The translations under genes were made by a program, and so were the position numbers. The notes under the pieces are model-generated. The model had not been told where the DNA came from. It searched no databases and saw only the letters and a list, made by a program, of their open reading frames with translations. A DNA stretch of 64,000 nucleotides from DATLSM01 sp035534175 (GTDB lineage: Bacteria > Actinomycetota > Thermoleophilia > Solirubrobacterales > 70-9): assembly GCA_035534175.1 (NCBI GenBank), contig DATLSM010000030.1, forward strand, positions 1 through 64,000. The letters run 5' to 3'. Shown piece after piece: positions 59,947 through 64,000 of this stretch (position 1 is the first letter of the stretch; each line of letters starts with the position of its first letter).

Positions 59947-61011
59947 CTAGCTCCTTCTGTGGTAGAGGGGCTTCGAGGCTAACCGGGCGGGCCGAATCGT
60001 GCCCCGCACATCGATCCCGACCCCGGTCCCGGGCGCGGAGATATCGGCGCGCACGTAGGCCAACCCGATCCCCACTTCTAGCGAGGGCGAGAAGCTGCCG
60101 GAGGTGACCACGCCGGCCGGCTCTCCCCCGGCCAGCACGGGGTTGCCCTGGCGCGCGATGCCGACGCCCTCGATCCGAAACGGGGTGAGCAGCTCGGGCG
60201 GGCCCTCGGCTCGGGCGCGGGCGATCGGCTCGGAGCCGAGGAAGGCCGTTGCCTCCGCGCAGCACCAGCCGAGCCCGGCTTCGATCGGGTTGCGCTGGGC
60301 ACAGAGATCGTTGCCGTGCAGGGGGAAGCAGGCCTCCAGGCGCAGGGTGTCGCGGGCGCCGAGGCCGCAGGGAACGACGCCCGCGTCGAGCAGCTCGGCC
60401 CAGATCGCCGGGGCCACCTCGGGGTCGATCAGCAGCTCGACCCCGTCCTCGCCCGTGTAGCCGGTGCCCGCCGCGATCGCCGGGCGAGCGCCGATCCGCG
60501 CCGCGGCGGCCCTCATCCGCGGCGGCAGCTCGACCCCCAGCGCGCCGCCGGTGACCGCGCGCGAGTGTGGTCCCTGCACGGCGATCATCGCGTAGCGCTC
60601 GGCGACGTCGCGCACGATCACCTCGAAACCGCGGCTCCAGCGCCCCAGCCAGGCCAGGTCGGCCTGATGATTCGCCGAGTTGGTGACCAGCAGGTAGCGA
60701 TCATTGCCCAGGCGGTAGGCGAAGAGGTCATCGAGGACGCCGCCCCCCTCGCCGCACAGACAGGAGTACTGGGCACCGCCGATCTCCAGCCGCGCCAGAT
60801 CGTTGGAGAGGACGCGCTGGAGGAAGGCCAGCGCCCCGGGTCCCTCCACCTCGACCTCCCCCATGTGGGAGACGTCGAACATCCCGGCGTGGGTGCGCAC
60901 CGCCGAGTGCTCCTCCCGGATTCCCTCATAGCTCACCGGCATCTCCCAGCCGGCGAAGGAGACGAGCTTCGCCCCCAGCTCGAGGTGTCTCTCATACAGC
61001 GCCGTCCTCAC
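59947..61011 (-). CDS. gcvT: Glycine cleavage system aminomethyltransferase (T protein)
   Basis: Transfers the methylene group from GcvH to THF. 354 residues: MFDVSHMGEVEVEGPGAL, YSCLCGEGGGVLDDLFAYRL, GTGYTGEDGVELLIDP and LGARDTLRLEACFPLHGND. GTG start preceded at seven bases by TAGCCT. With only 54 bases after ftsZ there is no room for a glycine riboswitch. First gene of the gcv operon. Confidence 0.96.
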   Translation of the reverse strand: MRTALYERHLELGAKLVSFAGWEMPVSYEGIREEHSAVRTHAGMFDVSHMGEVEVEGPGALAFLQRVLSNDLARLEIGGAQYSCLCGEGGGVLDDLFAYRLGNDRYLLVTNSANHQADLAWLGRWSRGFEVIVRDVAERYAMIAVQGPHSRAVTGGALGVELPPRMRAAAARIGARPAIAAGTGYTGEDGVELLIDPEVAPAIWAELLDAGVVPCGLGARDTLRLEACFPLHGNDLCAQRNPIEAGLGWCCAEATAFLGSEPIARARAEGPPELLTPFRIEGVGIARQGNPVLAGGEPAGVVTSGSFSPSLEVGIGLAYVRADISAPGTGVGIDVRGTIRPARLASKPLYHRRS

Positions 61012-61018
61012 CCGGCGC

Positions 61019-61024
61019 AGGCTA
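61019..61024 (-). promoter_or_regulatory. Leaderless-type -10 of gcvT
   Basis: TAGCCT, seven bases (GCGCCGG) before the GTG at 61011. Confidence 0.55.
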
Positions 61025-61065
61025 TTGGCTGGGCGCGGGTTGACCGGGGAACCCCGGGCCCGGTC

Positions 61066-62145
61066 TCAGTCCTTGAGGAAACCGGGTACTTCGATGTCCT
61101 CGTCGCTGACCCGCAGTTTGCGGATGTCGGTGTCCTCGGCCGAGATCCGCGGGCGGCTCTCGTAGCGGCGGCGCACCCGCTGGGGGGAGCGGGCGAGCAG
61201 CTCGAAGCCTTCGAAGCCGGTGGCGATCACCGTCACCCGGACTTCGTCGCGCATCGACTGGTCGACGACGGAGCCGAAGATGATGTTGGCGTTGTCGTCG
61301 GCCTCGGCCTGGACCAGCTGGGCCGCCTCGTTGACCTCGAACAGGCCGAGGTCCTCGGGGCCGGTGATGTTCAGCAGCATCCCGGTGGCGCCCTTGATCG
61401 ACTCCTCGATCAGGGGCGAGGTGATCGCCGCCTTGGCGGCATCGACGGCGCGGGTCTCGCCCGAGGCCGCGCCAACGCCCATCAGCGCCGAGCCGGCGTC
61501 GCGCATGATCGTCCGCACGTCGGCGAAGTCGAGGTTGATCAGACCGGGAATCGTGATCAGATCGGTGATCCCCTGCACGCCCTGGCGCAGGATGTCGTCG
61601 GCCTGGCGGAAGGCCTCGAGCACGCTGGTGCGCCGCTCGACCGCCTGCAGCAGCTTCTCGTTGGGGACGATGATCAGGGTGTCGACGTTGTTGCGCAGCT
61701 TCTCGATCCCCTCCAGCGCCTGCTGCATACGCCGTTTGCCCTCGAACTCGAAGGGCTTGGTCACCGCGCCGACGGTCAGCGCGCCGATCTCCTCCTTGGC
61801 GATCTCGGCGATGATCGGCGCCGCACCGGTGCCGGTGCCGCCTCCCTCACCGGCGGTGACGAAGACCATGTCGGCCCCCTTCAGCGCCTCCTTGATCTCG
61901 TCGCGGCTCTCCGCCGCGGCGCCCGCACCGACCTCGGGGTTGCCGCCGGCGCCGAGGCCGCGGGTCAGCTCCTGACCGATCGAGAGCTTGATGTCGGCGT
62001 CGCAGGCCTGCAACGCCTGGGCGTCGGTGTTGACCGCGACGAACTCGACTCCGCGGATCCCGGCATCGACCATCCGGCTGACGGCATTGGTGCCGCCGCC
62101 GCCGGCCCCGACGACCTTGATCACCGCGAGGTATGTGGATTCCAT
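61066..62145 (-). CDS. ftsZ: Cell-division tubulin homologue FtsZ
   Basis: 359 residues from ATG 62145. GTP-binding signature TAGEGGGTGTGAAPIIAEIA, the T7 synergy loop LINLDFADVRTIMRDAG, and the C-terminal peptide DIEVPGFLKD that binds FtsZ partners. GGAG lies ten bases before the ATG. Separated from ftsQ by a 253-base region with its own strong promoter; no ftsA is present, as usual in actinobacteria. Confidence 0.97.
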   Translation of the reverse strand: MESTYLAVIKVVGAGGGGTNAVSRMVDAGIRGVEFVAVNTDAQALQACDADIKLSIGQELTRGLGAGGNPEVGAGAAAESRDEIKEALKGADMVFVTAGEGGGTGTGAAPIIAEIAKEEIGALTVGAVTKPFEFEGKRRMQQALEGIEKLRNNVDTLIIVPNEKLLQAVERRTSVLEAFRQADDILRQGVQGITDLITIPGLINLDFADVRTIMRDAGSALMGVGAASGETRAVDAAKAAITSPLIEESIKGATGMLLNITGPEDLGLFEVNEAAQLVQAEADDNANIIFGSVVDQSMRDEVRVTVIATGFEGFELLARSPQRVRRRYESRPRISAEDTDIRKLRVSDEDIEVPGFLKD

Positions 62146-62163
62146 CTCCCGATTTCTCCAAGC

Positions 62164-62205
62164 CCGGCCCGTTGGGCCGGTATCTGCCCAGTCCACAGGG
62201 ACTGG
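62164..62205 (-). promoter_or_regulatory. Two tandem hairpins in the ftsZ leader
   Basis: CCGGCCC/GGGCCGG (62164-62180, three-base loop) and CCAGTCC/GGACTGG (62188-62205, four-base loop), both perfect seven-base stems, lie 20-60 bases before the ftsZ ATG in the predicted leader. Regulatory function is an inference. Confidence 0.5.
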
Positions 62206-62289
62206 ATTTGAGTTGAGCCTTAGTTCCGTCCGAAGCTGCAGCGATGCTCAAGGGTTCTGAGGATCGACTGAACCTTGGAAATTGCGCTC

Positions 62290-62318
62290 AACGTAGGGCA
62301 TTCCATCGCCACTGTCAA
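62290..62318 (-). promoter_or_regulatory. ftsZ promoter, sigma-A type
   Basis: TTGACA (62313-62318) and TACGTT (62290-62295) on the minus strand with a 17-base spacer, the best canonical promoter in the window. Predicted start near 62283, giving a leader of about 138 bases. Confidence 0.75.
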
Positions 62319-62341
62319 ACGCCCGGGAGGCATCCTGCAAA

Positions 62342-62374
62342 GCGCGACCCTCAAGTCAAGCTTGAGGGTCGCGC
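62342..62374 (-). terminator. Strong perfect hairpin between ftsQ and ftsZ
   Basis: 14-base perfect arms GCGCGACCCTCAAG (62342-62355) and its complement (62361-62374) with a five-base loop, followed on the minus strand by TTTGC. It lies 25 bases after the ftsQ stop and just before the ftsZ promoter, so it probably ends or attenuates mur-ftsQ transcripts. Confidence 0.6.
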
Positions 62375-62398
62375 CAGTCTAACCCCATGGTTGAGGGC

Positions 62399-62926
62399 TC
62401 AGGGAACGGGTGGCAGAGGGTGGCCTGAGCCCCGGATCCCGGGCCGCCCGGGAACGCTCAGGTTCACATAATCGAGCGCCGTCACCGCGGGGTCGGCGAG
62501 CACCGCGGCGGCCGCCCGCCACTTCCTCGCCGTATCCCCCTCCCCGCCGAAGCGCAGTTCCACCCCCGTGCTCAGTTCCACATCCACCCCGGCCTGCCCG
62601 TAGCGGCTGCTCTTCAGATAGGGCCGCAGGGGGGCGGGCGCGGCGGCGAGGACGCGAACCTGGGCCAGTGCCGTGCCGGACAGATGGCCGCTGGGCGGAG
62701 GCTTGGAGAGGGCCAGCAGGGGAAGCGAGGGGTGCTTGGGCGACAGGCGGGGGAGGACGGCGCCTTCGGCCGAGACACCGACCGCGCTCGAGCCGCTGCC
62801 GATCGCCGCGATCGCCACGGTGGGGACCAGGCGGGGCGCCACGTGCTTGGTGCGGAGCGCGAACTGGTAGACGAGCGCCACCGCGACGACGGCGGCCAGC
62901 CCGGCCAACAGGCGGCGGCGGCTCAT
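62399..62926 (-). CDS. ftsQ: FtsQ/DivIB-like division protein, minimal
   Basis: 175 residues. An Arg-rich start and one membrane helix (LLAGLAAVVAVALVYQFAL), then an external part. The region expected to form POTRA is nearly absent; a beta-domain-like segment (GVDVELSTGVELRFGGEGDT; ALDYVNLSVPGRPGI) closes the protein. Ordinary FtsQ has about 240-290 residues. The family call relies on the position between murB and ftsZ and on the C-terminal LDYVNLSVPGRP block. Confidence 0.75.
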   Translation of the reverse strand: MSRRRLLAGLAAVVAVALVYQFALRTKHVAPRLVPTVAIAAIGSGSSAVGVSAEGAVLPRLSPKHPSLPLLALSKPPPSGHLSGTALAQVRVLAAAPAPLRPYLKSSRYGQAGVDVELSTGVELRFGGEGDTARKWRAAAAVLADPAVTALDYVNLSVPGRPGIRGSGHPLPPVP

Positions 62927-62957
62927 CGCCCAGCCCGAGCGCTTGGGGGCCGGGCGC

Positions 62958-63857
62958 TCACAGCTCCCAGCCGCGGGGCCAGCGAACCTCGCCCAGCAAC
63001 TGGACCTCCGGCTCCAGCTCGACGCCGAAGCGCTGATGGACGCGGCGGCGGCCCTCGGCCATCAGCTCCAGCACGTCGGTGGTGGTGGCCCCGCCATCGT
63101 TCTCGACGAAATTGGCGTGGGCCTCGGAGAAGCGCGCGCCGCCGTGGCGCAGGCCCCGGCAACCCGCCGCCTCCAGCAGCTGCCCCGCCGAGCGCTCCTC
63201 CTCGGGGTTCTTGAAGGTCGAGCCGAAGGTCTTGATCCCCGAAGGCTGCGCCTCGCGGCGGCGCTGCCGCATCTGCGCCAGCTCGGCCCTGATCTGGGCC
63301 GGGTCGCCGGGTCGCAGGAGAAAGGAGGCGCGGGTGACGACCTCGGTCGAGCCGAGGTTGGAGTTGCGGTAGGCGAAGCCGAGCTCCCCCGGCGCCCGGC
63401 GCTCCAGGCCGGCTGGAGTGGCGACCTCCGCCCACTCCAGGACCTCGCCAAGCTGGCCCCCGTAGGCGTTGGCGTTCATCCTCACCGCTCCCCCGGCAGT
63501 GCCCGGGATGTTGATCGCGAACTCCAGGCCTGCAAGGCCCCAGCCGGCAGCCTTGGCGGCGGCGGAGGGAAGGCGCGCGCCGCCGCCGCAGAGGAGGCGC
63601 TCCCCCCGGCGCTCGATCTTTGCCAGGTCGCCGTCCAGCTTGATCGCCAGTCCCCGGAATCCATCGTCGGCCACCAGCAGGTTCGATCCCGACCCGATCG
63701 TTCCTACCGCCAGGCCCCCCTCCTTCGCCCAGGTGAGCAGTTCCAGCAGGTCCGCCTCGCGGGATGGACGGGCGAACCACTCGGCGGGGCCGCCGGTGCG
63801 CACGGTGGTCAGGCGGGCCAGGGGGACCTCGGCCCGTACGCCTGGGGGCGGGCTCAT
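62958..63857 (-). CDS. murB: UDP-N-acetylenolpyruvoylglucosamine reductase
   Basis: FAD enzyme that makes UDP-MurNAc. 299 residues: LTTVRTGGPAEWFARPS, IGSGSNLLVADDGFRGLAIK (FAD loop), GLEFAINIPGTAGGAVRMNA and GSTFKNP with the catalytic Ser. Shorter FAD-binding end fits the type II MurB. ATG at 63857, downstream of murC. Confidence 0.95.
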   Translation of the reverse strand: MSPPPGVRAEVPLARLTTVRTGGPAEWFARPSREADLLELLTWAKEGGLAVGTIGSGSNLLVADDGFRGLAIKLDGDLAKIERRGERLLCGGGARLPSAAAKAAGWGLAGLEFAINIPGTAGGAVRMNANAYGGQLGEVLEWAEVATPAGLERRAPGELGFAYRNSNLGSTEVVTRASFLLRPGDPAQIRAELAQMRQRRREAQPSGIKTFGSTFKNPEEERSAGQLLEAAGCRGLRHGGARFSEAHANFVENDGGATTTDVLELMAEGRRRVHQRFGVELEPEVQLLGEVRWPRGWEL

Positions 63858-63924
63858 CCAACACCCCCGCGTCGGGCTCGCCGCCGACGCAAATGGCCGG
63901 CCCTCAGGCAGTCGGTTGGCGCGC

Positions 63925-64000
63925 TCACTCGTCCCCCTCGGCGATCAGCGCTTCGCCCAGCTTGAAGACATCCCCGGCCCCGATCGTGACCAGGATCTGG
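63925..64000 (-). CDS. murC: UDP-N-acetylmuramate-L-alanine ligase, C-terminal end (partial)
   Basis: Only the last 24 codons are in the window. They read QILVTIGAGDVFKLGEALIA, then EGDE and a TGA. The LVTIGAGDVFKLGE block is the typical MurC C-terminus. The order murC-murB-ftsQ-ftsZ supports this. The gene continues past position 64000. Confidence 0.85.
   Translation of the reverse strand, partial: QILVTIGAGDVFKLGEALIAEGDE

Noticed and set aside
61012..61065. Glycine riboswitch upstream of gcvT
   Set aside because: Only 54 bases separate ftsZ and gcvT, too few for even one aptamer.

Overview
The window is GC-rich chromosomal DNA (roughly 70% G+C by eye) packed with short-spaced housekeeping genes, nearly all on the minus strand. 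Gene content and order point to an Actinomycetota chromosome, and I infer an early-branching class such as Thermoleophilia (Solirubrobacterales-like). The reasons are the actinobacterial run rpmF-plsX-acpP-rnc-smc-ftsY-ffh-rpsP-KH-trmD-rplS-lepB-rnhB, a WhiG/FliA-type sigma factor beside a Xer recombinase, ftsZ with no ftsA beside it, Ku with a stand-alone LigD polymerase domain, and frequent GTG/TTG starts. No rRNA, tRNA or CRISPR array was found.

Layout. 1-2.7 kb: RNase HI, a zinc-ribbon protein, sigma factor and Xer recombinase. 2.7-4.3 kb (+): 5-formyl-THF cyclo-ligase and an alpha/beta hydrolase. 4.3-6.9 kb: ilvD and thiD. 7.2-19.2 kb: the ribosome / protein-export / lipid / chromosome cluster from rnhB back to rpmF, interrupted between ftsY and ffh by a 1.45-kb transposon-like insertion with 50-bp inverted, self-palindromic ends. 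19.2-25.8 kb: methyltransferase, DUF177 (YceD), a DivIVA-like coiled-coil protein, coaD, rsmD, recG, fakA-like. 25.9-28.2 kb: MMPL transporter and rpmB. 28.3-31.9 kb: a complete riboflavin operon ribD-ribE-ribBA-ribH. 32-34.4 kb (+): a glycosyltransferase and a flippase-like protein. 34.5-40.6 kb: priA-def-fmt-rsmB-zinc ribbon-rpe. 40.7-52.8 kb: a PH-domain protein, then the run trpS-scpA-scpB-rluB-aroH-hisC-DAHP synthase-tyrA-aroA-cmk-der-metK. 52.8-56.4 kb: an MFS exporter, Ku and LigD-Pol. 56.5-61 kb: the glycine cleavage system gcvT-gcvH-gcvPA-gcvPB. 61-64 kb: the end of the division/cell-wall cluster, murC(partial)-murB-ftsQ-ftsZ.

How it works together. Aromatic amino-acid genes (DAHP synthase, EPSP synthase, chorismate mutase, prephenate dehydrogenase, aminotransferase) form one block; translation, SRP targeting and SMC-ScpAB chromosome genes form others. 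Two regulatory themes recur. First, at least twelve genes carry a TAnnnT -10-like hexamer only 6-8 bases before an ATG/GTG start (ilvD, thiD, ffh, def, priA, metK, trpS, gcvT, gcvPA and others), which predicts leaderless mRNAs. Consistent with this, no riboswitch leaders were seen in front of thiD, ribD, metK or gcvT. Second, convergent gene pairs end in perfect hairpins that contain one or both stop codons. ftsZ is the exception: it has a textbook TTGACA-17-TACGTT promoter and a roughly 138-base leader with two hairpins.

Most unusual points: the insertion element and its hairpin ends; an SMC of only about 811 residues with no recognisable hinge; an FtsQ that appears to lack POTRA; L19 with a ~120-residue acidic tail; YceD apparently starting at ATA; a missing rimM; and two 16-bp perfect palindromes over the ilvD and rib promoters. 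No wholly new multi-gene system was recognised.
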